Below, in pieces: positions 1 through 7,480 of a DNA stretch of 7,675 bases (positions are counted from its first letter, which is position 1; every line of letters starts with the position of its first letter). The notes below the pieces were generated by a model. That model made no database searches. It saw only the letters and a program-made list of their open reading frames with translations, and had not been told where the DNA came from. The DNA lies in contig JAJDDU010000484.1 in the NCBI GenBank assembly GCA_029260155.1, positions 1 to 7,675 of the forward strand. Reading direction: 5' to 3'. The position numbers and the translations under genes are program-made. This DNA comes from Phycisphaerae bacterium (lineage in GTDB: Bacteria; Planctomycetota; Phycisphaerae; UBA1845).

Positions 1-1050
1 CATCGGTGCGGCGCCCGTTCCCCCCTCCGCGCCGTCCACGGTGATGAAGTCTGGGACGATTCCGGTTTCGACCATGGCCTTGCAGATGCTCAGAAACTCG
101 CTCGGCCGTCCGACACATAGCTTGAAGCCGATCGGTTTACCCCCGGATAGTTCGCGTAGCTGCACGATGAAATCGAGCAGCCCCTTCGGCGTGGAAAAAG
201 CTCCGTGAGCGGGTGGGGAAATGACGTCCCGCCCCAATGGAACGCCTCGTATCATGGCAATCTCGGGTGTCACCTTGGCGGCGGGGAGAATTCCGCCGTG
301 CCCCGGTTTCGCGCCCTGCGACAGCTTGATTTCGATCATCTTGACCGACTCAATCCTCGCCTTGTTGGCGAATTGATCGGGATCGAATTCCCCTTCGGCG
401 GTTCGGCAGCCGAAGTAACCGGTTCCGATTTGCCAGATCAAATCTCCGCCGGGCTCAAGATGGTACGGGCTGATGCCGCCCTCGCCGGTGTTGTGTGCGA
501 AGCCGCCGAGCTTCGCGCCGCCGTTCAATGCCAAGACGGCGCTCTTGCTGAGCGCGCCAAAGCTCATCGCCGAAACACCTAGCGTCGAGGCGGCATACGG
601 TCGCTCACATCGTCCTTCACCGACGATGACGCGCGGTTCCCGCTCGGGCCGGGCTTTCGGCGTCAGCGAGTGCGCGATCCACTCGGTGCCCACCTTGTGC
701 AAGTCCCGAATGGTACCGAAAGGGCGTGTATCGGTGGCGACTTTCGCACGCTGATAGATCACGCTGCGCAGGTCGCGACTGAACGGCCGTCCGGAGGTGT
801 CCGACTCGACGAAGTACTGCTGGATCTCGGGCCGGATCGTCTCCATCCAGTAGCGTGCCCGGCCGATGACCGGGAAATTACGGATTACGGCGTGGGAACG
901 CTGACAGCTGTCGTAGATCCCGAGCAGGGCCAGCGGACCGATGACAATGAGCGCCCACAGTGCCGCAGGCCATATCAGCGACAGTCCTCCTACGATCGCA
1001 AAACAGATCGCGGAGAGTCCCCAGAATATCTTCAACGGTGACACGGGCAC
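1..1050 (-). CDS. FMN-binding glutamate synthase-like protein, membrane-anchored (C-terminus cut off by window edge)
   Basis: The reading frame is open from a GTG at 1050 to the window edge, giving 350 residues without a stop. Residues 8-28 and 30-45 are hydrophobic and look like two N-terminal membrane segments. A conserved linker follows (HAVIRNFPVIGRARYWME, 53-70; QYFVESDTSGRPFSRD, 78-93). The FMN-binding alpha/beta barrel of the glutamate synthase central domain starts near residue 140, with MSFGALS (162-168), NTGEGG (187-192), KPGHGG (248-253) and DGAEGGTGAAP (339-349). Family members of this stand-alone type are about 500-550 residues and lack the glutaminase domain, so roughly the last third is missing here. 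The family is annotated as glutamate synthase, but the reaction of these short membrane-linked forms is poorly established, so the substrate is uncertain. The GTG at 1050 was chosen because AGGAG lies 5 bases upstream; a second in-frame GTG at 1044 is possible. It is separated from the mannanase gene by 140 bases and is probably transcribed on its own. Confidence 0.9.
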   Translation of the reverse strand, partial: MPVSPLKIFWGLSAICFAIVGGLSLIWPAALWALIVIGPLALLGIYDSCQRSHAVIRNFPVIGRARYWMETIRPEIQQYFVESDTSGRPFSRDLRSVIYQRAKVATDTRPFGTIRDLHKVGTEWIAHSLTPKARPEREPRVIVGEGRCERPYAASTLGVSAMSFGALSKSAVLALNGGAKLGGFAHNTGEGGISPYHLEPGGDLIWQIGTGYFGCRTAEGEFDPDQFANKARIESVKMIEIKLSQGAKPGHGGILPAAKVTPEIAMIRGVPLGRDVISPPAHGAFSTPKGLLDFIVQLRELSGGKPIGFKLCVGRPSEFLSICKAMVETGIVPDFITVDGAEGGTGAAPM

Positions 1051-1055
1051 TGCGT

Positions 1056-1060
1056 CTCCT
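1056..1060 (-). promoter_or_regulatory. Ribosome binding site of the glutamate synthase-like gene
   Basis: AGGAG on the minus strand sits 5 bases before the GTG at 1050 and 11 bases before the alternative GTG at 1044. It supports one of these GTG codons as the start, since no in-frame ATG lies near. Confidence 0.6.
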
Positions 1061-1090
1061 GGCGGTCAGGCCACGATTTGACCACGCCGG

Positions 1091-1119
1091 ATTCTAGCGG
1101 GGTCGGCACGTCCTTCCAA
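1091..1119 (-). promoter_or_regulatory. Candidate sigma70-like promoter for the glutamate synthase-like gene
   Basis: On the minus strand, TTGGAA (1119-1114; 4 of 6 matches to TTGACA) is followed after exactly 17 bases by TAGAAT (1096-1091; 5 of 6 matches to TATAAT). The -10 box lies about 40 bases before the GTG start at 1050, inside the only sizeable gap of the window. Position and spacing are right, but a match of this quality can arise by chance, and the sigma factor preference of the host is unknown. Confidence 0.35.
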
Positions 1120-1134
1120 GAGCGCCACGGCTTG

Positions 1135-1165
1135 ATGGTGGTTCATTGGGCGCAACCGCCACCAT
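1135..1165 (-). terminator. Imperfect inverted repeat after the mannanase gene, possible transcription end
   Basis: ATGGTGGTT (1135-1143) can pair with AACCGCCACCAT (1154-1165) with a three-base bulge, around a 10-base loop. It lies 26 bases past the stop codon of the GH5 gene and before the candidate promoter of the next gene, which is where an operon terminator is expected. No T-run follows on the minus strand, so it is not a classic intrinsic terminator. Confidence 0.25.
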
Positions 1166-1190
1166 GCTCAAGACCGATGAGACACATCGC

Positions 1191-2459
1191 CTAGGGTCGC
1201 TTGCGGGCTTGCGTCCAACGCGATAGATCGGCGCTGTGTTTCGTGATGGCCTTGAGAGTCTGCGCGTCGCCTTCGTAGACGGAATACCAGCCAGGAGTCT
1301 CGTGTGGTGGGTCGCCGATGTAGACGCCGCCCGGACGGGCAGCGCCGGACCAGACCCAGATGTTCGATCCGGCGGTCGGCCCGCCCGAAGCTGCGGACTC
1401 CACCACGCACGTGAACATCGCGGCGAAGAAGCGATCCCGTAGCGTTGTAGGTGATTGCGGATCGTAGCAGTCGTTCAGCGGGTGTCTGTCGCGAGCAAGC
1501 CCGAATTCTTCGATCACCAGCGGCTTACGCAATTCGCGGGCCGCCACCTCATGCTTACGCACGTAGCCGAGTGCAGTGGCTTCCGCTTCTTCATACGTTT
1601 CCGGTTCAAGGGGATCGAACCAACCCCAGTTCTGCGGCCAGACGTGGACCGTCGTGTAGTCGATACAGTCGCTGTCGTGTGTTGCATTGAAATCGCCGCC
1701 GATCTCCCCTTCGGATCCTGTAGTGACCAGATGATTGGGGTCGAGCGACTTGATGAACCGCGCGGTGTCGTCAATCCACGCCTGCGGATAATAGCGCGGT
1801 TCGTTGGCAAGCTCCCATGCGAAGATGGCCGGCTCATCCCGGTACGCTCTGTGAGTGTAGGGATTGACCCGCTCGATGATGGCGGTGATGTGGTCGCGGA
1901 ACCAAACTTGGCACTCTACGCATGTGTAGAATCTCTTGGCGTAGTCGCAGAAATCGCGCCAGTCGTTGGTGGCAGGGTAGGGTATGTCGCTGCCCTCATG
2001 CCAGGACACGTATTGTGCCATCCCCCCGCTCCATTCCCAGAAGTTGGTCAACGCGACCACGGCGTGCATGTCCCTACGACTGAGTTCCGCAATGAGCCTG
2101 TCGAGGCCATCAAGAACTGCTGCATTGTAGACACCGGGCGCGGTCATCATCGCAGGCTTCGTGCGGTACGGTTGAGAGTCCGGCCCTTCGAACGCGGCGA
2201 GGATGCGGATGTTGGAAACGCCAATCCGTTGCAGATGGTCCAATTCGCTGCGCAGGCGCGCCGGATCGCCGAGCGGCGGGGGCGAGCCCAAGTAGACAGC
2301 CTGCCAGAAGTTCACACCGGCAAATAGATGGGGGCGACCCTGGTACACGAACCGGCCAGAGTCGACGCTCACAAACGGATTCGAGGCGCAACCGGTTGTC
2401 AGGATTACGACTAAGCATGCAGCGACCGCAAGTCGCCATCCGTCACGCGCTCCGCCCAT
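1191..2459 (-). CDS. GH5 endo-beta-1,4-mannanase (subfamily 7-like), probable lipoprotein
   Basis: This 422-residue protein is a glycoside hydrolase family 5 enzyme, most like the endo-beta-1,4-mannanases that cleave mannan, glucomannan or galactomannan backbones. The N-terminus has a hydrophobic signal (residues 9-23) ending in LTTGC, an acceptable lipobox with Cys24 as the lipid-attachment residue, so it is probably anchored to a membrane facing the periplasm or outside. The barrel spans about 35-410. Characteristic segments are GVNFWQAVYL (48-57), NFWEWSGGMAQY (139-150), the acid/base motif WELANEP with Glu220, VHVWPQNW (271-278), the nucleophile motif VIEEFG with Glu318, and IWVWSG (367-372). 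All expected catalytic residues are present and the length is normal for a single-domain enzyme. The ATG overlaps the stop of the upstream gene by one base (TGATG), so translation is likely coupled. The exact substrate and subfamily are inferred from motifs only; a related beta-mannosidase role is possible. Confidence 0.88.
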   Translation of the reverse strand: MGGARDGWRLAVAACLVVILTTGCASNPFVSVDSGRFVYQGRPHLFAGVNFWQAVYLGSPPPLGDPARLRSELDHLQRIGVSNIRILAAFEGPDSQPYRTKPAMMTAPGVYNAAVLDGLDRLIAELSRRDMHAVVALTNFWEWSGGMAQYVSWHEGSDIPYPATNDWRDFCDYAKRFYTCVECQVWFRDHITAIIERVNPYTHRAYRDEPAIFAWELANEPRYYPQAWIDDTARFIKSLDPNHLVTTGSEGEIGGDFNATHDSDCIDYTTVHVWPQNWGWFDPLEPETYEEAEATALGYVRKHEVAARELRKPLVIEEFGLARDRHPLNDCYDPQSPTTLRDRFFAAMFTCVVESAASGGPTAGSNIWVWSGAARPGGVYIGDPPHETPGWYSVYEGDAQTLKAITKHSADLSRWTQARKRP

Positions 2460-2461
2460 CA
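2457..2461 (-). promoter_or_regulatory. TGATG stop/start overlap (translational coupling)
   Basis: The stop TGA of the unknown secreted protein (2461-2459) shares its A with the ATG of the mannanase gene (2459-2457). No strong Shine-Dalgarno sequence precedes this ATG, which fits re-initiation by ribosomes finishing the upstream gene. Confidence 0.75.
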
Positions 2462-3541
2462 GTCAACCGTCCATTTCAAGTGCGGGTCATACGTCGAAAG
2501 GTCACGTTCTTGACAATCGTCATCGACGACAATCAAAGCATGCGCGGCGAGGACCGACGCATTGAACAGCGTCCACTTCAGCTCGACCGATCGGGGTTGG
2601 CGCGGCGAATCGAATTCCATCGTGATCCGCACGCGTGAGGTCCAGGCGCTGAGGCGCCGGGCGGTTCGTCCGAGGTCGTCGCCGTACTCACCGACGTCAA
2701 GGAACGCGACGCCTGCGAATCGCCCCGCGACGCGGCGTCCATCGATCGACAGCGGATTGTGCGCTGCGATGAAGCGGGCCAGTTCCCGCTGACAGCGAAT
2801 CTGCTCTTCACCTTCGAAAAAGTCACGGCGCGAGCGGGGCAGGGCGATCCAGGTTTCCAGTAGCGGTACGGGCATGAAGAGTTCCAGGCGCACACCGGCG
2901 TCATGGACACGCACGATCGCACGGACGGTATGCTGCGCTTCGGACTGCACAAACCGCTCGGTGTCACAGCCTGACCCCGCAGCAGCGCTGCCGACCTTCG
3001 CGGACGCCAGTCGCACGACCTCGACGTTCCCGCCGCCGGTTAGTCGAACCGTCCCCAGCGACACGTCGCCGGCTCGAATGGCCAGGACGATACTCGTCGG
3101 CAAGACGTCGTCGGCCCTCCGCCTGACCTGTTGAAAGGACAAGTACTCGTTGGTCCCCCTCATTGCGAACTTCAGTGTGCAGCGAACGCGCGACCGTCTC
3201 AGATCGTCAACGCTCAGCCCATCGCTGCCGTCGCGATCCACCTTGCAGGAATCGAAGCGCCCGTCGACTTCCTCGCCGCGCGCGTCGCGGACGACAATGG
3301 ACCGGCACAAGGCCCGTCCGTGCATTTCAGCCGCGCGCCGGACCTCTTCGATAGCGTACAGACCTTCCGCGTTTGGGCTTAGCTTCTGCGTGTGGAGCAA
3401 GTCCTCCGCACGAATCTCCAGCGACAAGACGACCGCTTCCTTCGTCACCAACGCCGTTCCGCGTGTTACCGTCATCGGATGGCCGAACGCGGGAAGCGCA
3501 AGCAGCCACACGCCATAACAGGCGGCGAACCGGACTGTCAT
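2459..3541 (-). CDS. Secreted protein of unknown function with a duplicated domain
   Basis: This 360-residue protein has no function I can name. The start chosen is the ATG at 3541, which gives a good signal peptide (hydrophobic core 6-18, cleavage likely after PAFG at residue 20) and a mature start HPMTVTRG. The frame stays open further upstream, but that part lies inside the GH38 gene in another frame. Two segments look alike. About 37-157 and 217-341 share a V-x-L-x-L strand, an EE-containing helix (EE at 65-66 and 245-246), a VxGRF element (92-96 and 271-275) and an SRVR-started strand (117-120 and 302-305). There are no membrane segments after the signal peptide and no catalytic motif I recognise. 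The first copy resembles, from memory, the extracytoplasmic N-terminal domain found in front of HupE/UreJ-type membrane proteins, but the membrane part is absent. It starts 13 bases after the GH38 stop and overlaps the GH5 start, so it probably acts in the same glycan pathway. Confidence 0.8.
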   Translation of the reverse strand: MTVRFAACYGVWLLALPAFGHPMTVTRGTALVTKEAVVLSLEIRAEDLLHTQKLSPNAEGLYAIEEVRRAAEMHGRALCRSIVVRDARGEEVDGRFDSCKVDRDGSDGLSVDDLRRSRVRCTLKFAMRGTNEYLSFQQVRRRADDVLPTSIVLAIRAGDVSLGTVRLTGGGNVEVVRLASAKVGSAAAGSGCDTERFVQSEAQHTVRAIVRVHDAGVRLELFMPVPLLETWIALPRSRRDFFEGEEQIRCQRELARFIAAHNPLSIDGRRVAGRFAGVAFLDVGEYGDDLGRTARRLSAWTSRVRITMEFDSPRQPRSVELKWTLFNASVLAAHALIVVDDDCQERDLSTYDPHLKWTVD

Positions 3542-3554
3542 CGCCCCGTCAATC

Positions 3555-6500
3555 TTACTTGGCCGCATGGATGTCGATTTCCGTGAAGAAGGTTCCCGGT
3601 CCAATGTCTTCGACCACCCAGAGCAAATGCTGGTACGGTCCGATCGGCCCGTCGACGCCCGCGATCGACGAGCCGTGCGTGCCGCCCTCGCCCAGTTTCC
3701 GGGTATCGACCACCGCCAGCAGGGTCCATCCGTCATGGTTGTTCTTCTCGATGGCCGGATCGGGCATGGTTTCGTCGGTGGAACCCCAGAGCGAGAAGTA
3801 CTGCGGCGCACGGTTGTCGCGATGCCACGAGTAGGTGTTGATTCTGGCCAATCGCACACCACGCCCCAGGTCCGCATGGAATCGTCCGGCGTTGTCGAAC
3901 CAGACGCAGTGACCGGTGTCGTCTTCGTTTTCGGCGATCACACCGTCATTTAGACGTGGCAAGGACTGATCCACACTCCCCGAAGCGGAATGAGGGCGAA
4001 ATTCCCCGTCACCATCGAAATACCGGAACGAGATCGCGCGCCCGGTAGCCATATCAGCGAAATCGTCGGTCACCGGAGCTCCCATGGCCAATGCTGCGAA
4101 GTTCTCCTGCCGCTCGATCGTCGCGGTCGCGGTCGCAGCCTCTCCCTCGAAAACGGGCGACGGCGTCGGGGGATAGACGTGTCGCAATTCGATTGGCTTC
4201 CGGCGAGTGAAGTCGTCATAGAGCGCTGCCGCGGGGCGAACCGCATCATGGGGCCCGTCGGTGACGGTCATCGCAAGGACTTTGATCTTATCATTGTCCG
4301 GGAGTGTGATCGTCTTGGCGTCTTGCGGAAGGTCGATTCTGTACTTGAACAGGTAGCTGAACTGGTAGGCTTCGTTGCCGTGCTGCGCGTGATGGCGATG
4401 CGTGCAGAACCAAGCGATGTCGTCGCGTTTGATGTAGCCCGGGTTGATGCCGATCACCCGTCCCTCGCAGCGGAAGTCCACCTCCTTGAATTCCCTGTCC
4501 CAGACGCGGTCATCCCACTGGCCGACGAACCCCGTCCATGCCTGGATCGTCAGATCGTGCGGCATGCCGTCTACGAGGAACCTGCCCGTTGTGTCCTCGA
4601 CGGCCGCGGCGAGCAAGTAAAGACGACTCCAGTCGCCGCTCGGAATGTTGATCGATTGTCCGCGGCAAGCCAGCGCGTTCGCCAGCCCGGCCTCGGTCGG
4701 CCCCAACTCGAACTGGACCCCCTCGCTGGTGATCGTGGGTGGCAGCATTTCCGCTGGGATGGATCGCCCCTCGCCGTCGAGCGAGCCGTCCGTGCGGTCG
4801 GCGTCCGCCGTCACGACGTCTTCATTGTACGGAAGTGTCACTGCTTGGCACGACTGCGGTCCTCCACCGCGCACCGGCGGGTCCGCGAGACGCACTGCAA
4901 AACTGCGCGGACTGTAAGGCGACAGGTCGAACAGCAGTCTACCGCTCCCGATTTTCGCGTAACCGATGCGGCGCTCTTGGCCGTCGACCTCATAGGCTTC
5001 GACGATGGCGGCGGGAAAGCCCAACGCGACATTCTCCACAGGCCGCCCCCACAGTTCCTGCACGCGAACGATGGTCATCTCTCCGTGCTCGGCCCGTTTG
5101 ATCGCGCGCGCGTCTACTTGGTCGGTGCTGAGACTCATGAAGGAAGACGAGCGTCCCAGTGGTCCCGCGTGCCTCTCCGATTGAAATGCGATTAGCGGCT
5201 GATTCAATCGTCGCCCCTGCCATTCGCTGCGCCCGGCGCGCCAGTCTCCGCGATGGCCGTAGATTGCGTAGGTGATGTCGTGCCGTCCCCAGTCCTGACT
5301 GTGCTGATCCAGATAACTGTGTCGGACACCGGGCGTGTAGAGCAACGTCAGTCGCAAAACTTTGCTCGCGGGCTTGTCCGATCCGAACTTGCAGTCCTCA
5401 AGGATTGAAACTCCGTATTCGCCGGATCGGTCGGTCAGATCGAACCACTCGTGAGACGGCACCTCGTACTTGGTCGGTTCGTTGTTGCCCCGGTCGATCG
5501 TCCCCATGCCCCAGTTGTAGGTCGCATTGGCGTTTGACACGGTCAACGGGAACGCGGCCTTAAGGGTACACTCTGTGGACTGCCAGTCCGCGACCGTTTT
5601 GAACTCCACGCGTCGACCGGCCGACCCGCGCGACAGGCGGATACGCTGGGTGATCACCGAATCGCGCGCTGTGCGTTCGACCTCAATCGCGATTCGCACG
5701 GGGCCATTTTCCACAATGCTGATCTTGGCCGGACCCTTCACGAAATCGACAGGCCCGTGCTGCCGATCGGTCCAATCCATATTCCACGCAGGCCAATTGG
5801 CCGGCCTTTCGTAAGTGAATTCCAATCGCGCGGGACGGGACAGCAATTCGCGACCGACTTCCTTGTCCCAAATACCGGCCACATCCCCGTCTTCGTTGAG
5901 CGTCACCCGGAAGAACGCGTTCTCCAGAGTACGCTCCGTGACGCGAAGCGGACGGTCATCTTGATACGGCTTGTCGCTGGATCGCACGTCGAACACGGAC
6001 AGCGATACCGGCGCTACCTTTGCGGGGAACACGATCTTCACGTTCGCCCCGGACCGCTCAAGGATCTGCGAGGGAACCACGCTGCCGCCGGCATCGAAGA
6101 CGCGTACCGCCGCCGGCGCATCGGCGAACGTCACTGTTGCTTCGACGAGATCGTTGCGTTCGATGGCGAGCGCGTTGTAGACGACGAGCGGTTGGCCTGT
6201 AGTGTTGGTATCCATCGCGCGCGCCACGGCGGCGACCGAATCCGTCAGCACGGCTGCAAAGCCGTTGGCGGCCACGATCTCGTCATTCCACGAATAGGTA
6301 TATGCGCGCGGGATGCTTGTTCCGGGCAGAATGTCGTGCATCTGATTGGCCAGTAGCCGCTCCCACGAGCGATTGAGCTTTTCGAGCGGGTAGTCGGCGT
6401 TGCCCAGCCAGTCGGCCATCACCGCAGCGCGTTCCGCCGCATCGGCGAGAATCTCGTTCTTACGGTTCCAGCGTTTCATGTACGCCTGGGAAGTGAGCGT

Positions 6501-7460
6501 GCCGGCGGAATGCTCGGTCAAGAGTAAGTCGCCGCGATAGCGCGGTAGGCGCAGTCGCTGGTCGTCGGTAATGTCCTTGAACATCTGATCGGAAGAGACG
6601 AGCGCCACGCGAATCTGCCCGTCGGGATTGCCGATGCTGGCGAGATAGTTGGCGACATCCTCGGCCTTCGGTGCCCCGCCCTGATCGCCGACGCCGTAGT
6701 AGTGGTAGTCCGCCCAGACGCCGTACTTGCGCCCGTTCTCCAGTACTCGGTCCACCCACTTCGGATTGGTGTCGACGCGACCCTCGATCGCGCCCACGTA
6801 CGCGCCGGGGTCGAACGCCGCAATAACCGATCGCCCATCGAGCCCTTCCCACATTCCGATCTTGAACGGAATGCCCATGGCCGAGCCCCACGTGAGCTTC
6901 TGCGTGGAGAAGCCCTTGAGACCGCAATGCGCCCAGATCGACGGCATCGACGCGGGAAAGCCGAAACAGTCCGGGAGCATGAAGTCCACGCTCTCCTTGC
7001 CGAACTCGGATCGGAAGTAATCGTTGCCGTAGAGCACTTGGCGAATGATCGCCTCCGCAGAGGGCACGTTGACGTCGCCCTCGTCCACGGAGGATCCGGA
7101 AACCAACCAGCGCCCCTGGTCAATGTAGCTTCTAAGCCGTTCAAACCTCTCCGGGTAGTACTCTTTCATCATCCGGTACCGCACGGAGCCGGTGAAGTTG
7201 AAGACATAGCCGGGGTAGTTCTCGAAGCGGTCGAAGTTCTCATCCAGCGTGACGCGAATGTAGCGATCGATCGTGGTCGCAAAGTCCCATCGCCACTGCG
7301 TGTCGAGGTGCGCGTAGCCGACGCAGTAAAGAACCTTGTCCTTGGAAAGGTCGAACATGCGCTCGCTTGTCGGTTCCGCGCCCGCCACCGCGGAGAGCAT
7401 GACGCCGAGCGCAAGTAGCTTCGCCGAGTGTTGCAAGAATCTGTGAGGTTGCCGCTTCAC
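3555..7460 (-). CDS. Secreted GH38 alpha-mannosidase with long C-terminal extension
   Basis: This 1301-residue enzyme belongs to glycoside hydrolase family 38, retaining metal-dependent alpha-mannosidases. A Sec signal peptide (KR-rich start, hydrophobic 14-27, likely cleavage after AGA at 28) sends it out of the cytoplasm. The catalytic domain spans about 43-315, with AHLDTQWRW (50-58; metal ligands His51 and Asp53) and PDCFGFPASMP (163-173; nucleophile Asp164). The helical middle domain, about 316-410, holds NQMHDILPGTS (372-382; metal ligands His375 and Asp376). The GH38 C-terminal beta domains run from about 424 to 860. Beyond them, 440 extra residues form a probable beta-sandwich (about 895-1068) and a discoidin-like segment (about 1165-1297, with FHADLGRGVRLARINTYSW), both possibly carbohydrate-binding. 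Usual bacterial members are about 800-1050 residues. The GTG at 7460 is preferred because AGAGGAG lies 7 bases upstream; a closer ATG at 7465 is out of frame. All key residues are present. The linkage specificity (alpha-1,2, 1,3 or 1,6) cannot be read from sequence. Confidence 0.93.
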   Translation of the reverse strand: MKRQPHRFLQHSAKLLALGVMLSAVAGAEPTSERMFDLSKDKVLYCVGYAHLDTQWRWDFATTIDRYIRVTLDENFDRFENYPGYVFNFTGSVRYRMMKEYYPERFERLRSYIDQGRWLVSGSSVDEGDVNVPSAEAIIRQVLYGNDYFRSEFGKESVDFMLPDCFGFPASMPSIWAHCGLKGFSTQKLTWGSAMGIPFKIGMWEGLDGRSVIAAFDPGAYVGAIEGRVDTNPKWVDRVLENGRKYGVWADYHYYGVGDQGGAPKAEDVANYLASIGNPDGQIRVALVSSDQMFKDITDDQRLRLPRYRGDLLLTEHSAGTLTSQAYMKRWNRKNEILADAAERAAVMADWLGNADYPLEKLNRSWERLLANQMHDILPGTSIPRAYTYSWNDEIVAANGFAAVLTDSVAAVARAMDTNTTGQPLVVYNALAIERNDLVEATVTFADAPAAVRVFDAGGSVVPSQILERSGANVKIVFPAKVAPVSLSVFDVRSSDKPYQDDRPLRVTERTLENAFFRVTLNEDGDVAGIWDKEVGRELLSRPARLEFTYERPANWPAWNMDWTDRQHGPVDFVKGPAKISIVENGPVRIAIEVERTARDSVITQRIRLSRGSAGRRVEFKTVADWQSTECTLKAAFPLTVSNANATYNWGMGTIDRGNNEPTKYEVPSHEWFDLTDRSGEYGVSILEDCKFGSDKPASKVLRLTLLYTPGVRHSYLDQHSQDWGRHDITYAIYGHRGDWRAGRSEWQGRRLNQPLIAFQSERHAGPLGRSSSFMSLSTDQVDARAIKRAEHGEMTIVRVQELWGRPVENVALGFPAAIVEAYEVDGQERRIGYAKIGSGRLLFDLSPYSPRSFAVRLADPPVRGGGPQSCQAVTLPYNEDVVTADADRTDGSLDGEGRSIPAEMLPPTITSEGVQFELGPTEAGLANALACRGQSINIPSGDWSRLYLLAAAVEDTTGRFLVDGMPHDLTIQAWTGFVGQWDDRVWDREFKEVDFRCEGRVIGINPGYIKRDDIAWFCTHRHHAQHGNEAYQFSYLFKYRIDLPQDAKTITLPDNDKIKVLAMTVTDGPHDAVRPAAALYDDFTRRKPIELRHVYPPTPSPVFEGEAATATATIERQENFAALAMGAPVTDDFADMATGRAISFRYFDGDGEFRPHSASGSVDQSLPRLNDGVIAENEDDTGHCVWFDNAGRFHADLGRGVRLARINTYSWHRDNRAPQYFSLWGSTDETMPDPAIEKNNHDGWTLLAVVDTRKLGEGGTHGSSIAGVDGPIGPYQHLLWVVEDIGPGTFFTEIDIHAAK

Positions 7461-7467
7461 ACCATAG

Positions 7468-7474
7468 CTCCTCT
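7468..7474 (-). promoter_or_regulatory. Ribosome binding site of the GH38 gene
   Basis: AGAGGAG on the minus strand ends 7 bases before the GTG at 7460. It decides the start in favour of GTG, because the ATG at 7465-7463 is only 2 bases from the site and opens a frame that stops after two codons (ATG GTG TGA). Confidence 0.75.
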
Positions 7475-7480
7475 GCTAGT

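Noticed and set aside
205..1041. Plus-strand open frames of 93-125 codons
   Set aside because: They are antisense to the glutamate synthase-like gene, which reads through on the minus strand with conserved motifs.
1455..2327. Open frame of 290 codons on the plus strand
   Set aside because: It is antisense to the GH5 catalytic domain and shows no family features, so it is a shadow.
3558..3568. Alternative ATG at 3568 for the unknown secreted protein
   Set aside because: It would add nine residues (MRPSKIDGA) before the signal peptide and overlap the GH38 stop; the ATG at 3541 gives the better signal sequence. It cannot be fully excluded.
3542..3877. N-terminal extension of 112 codons on the unknown secreted protein
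   Set aside because: The frame is open there, but the region codes for the end of the GH38 protein in another frame. The extension has shadow-like composition and would bury the signal peptide that starts at 3541.
3990..5195. Open frame of 401 codons on the plus strand
   Set aside because: It lies wholly antisense to the GH38 gene, whose motifs are clear. The translation is rich in Arg, Val and Asp with no recognisable motif, typical of a shadow frame in GC-rich DNA.
6702..7418. Open frame of 238 codons on the plus strand
   Set aside because: It is antisense to the GH38 catalytic domain, including the metal-binding and nucleophile motifs; no motif of its own was seen.
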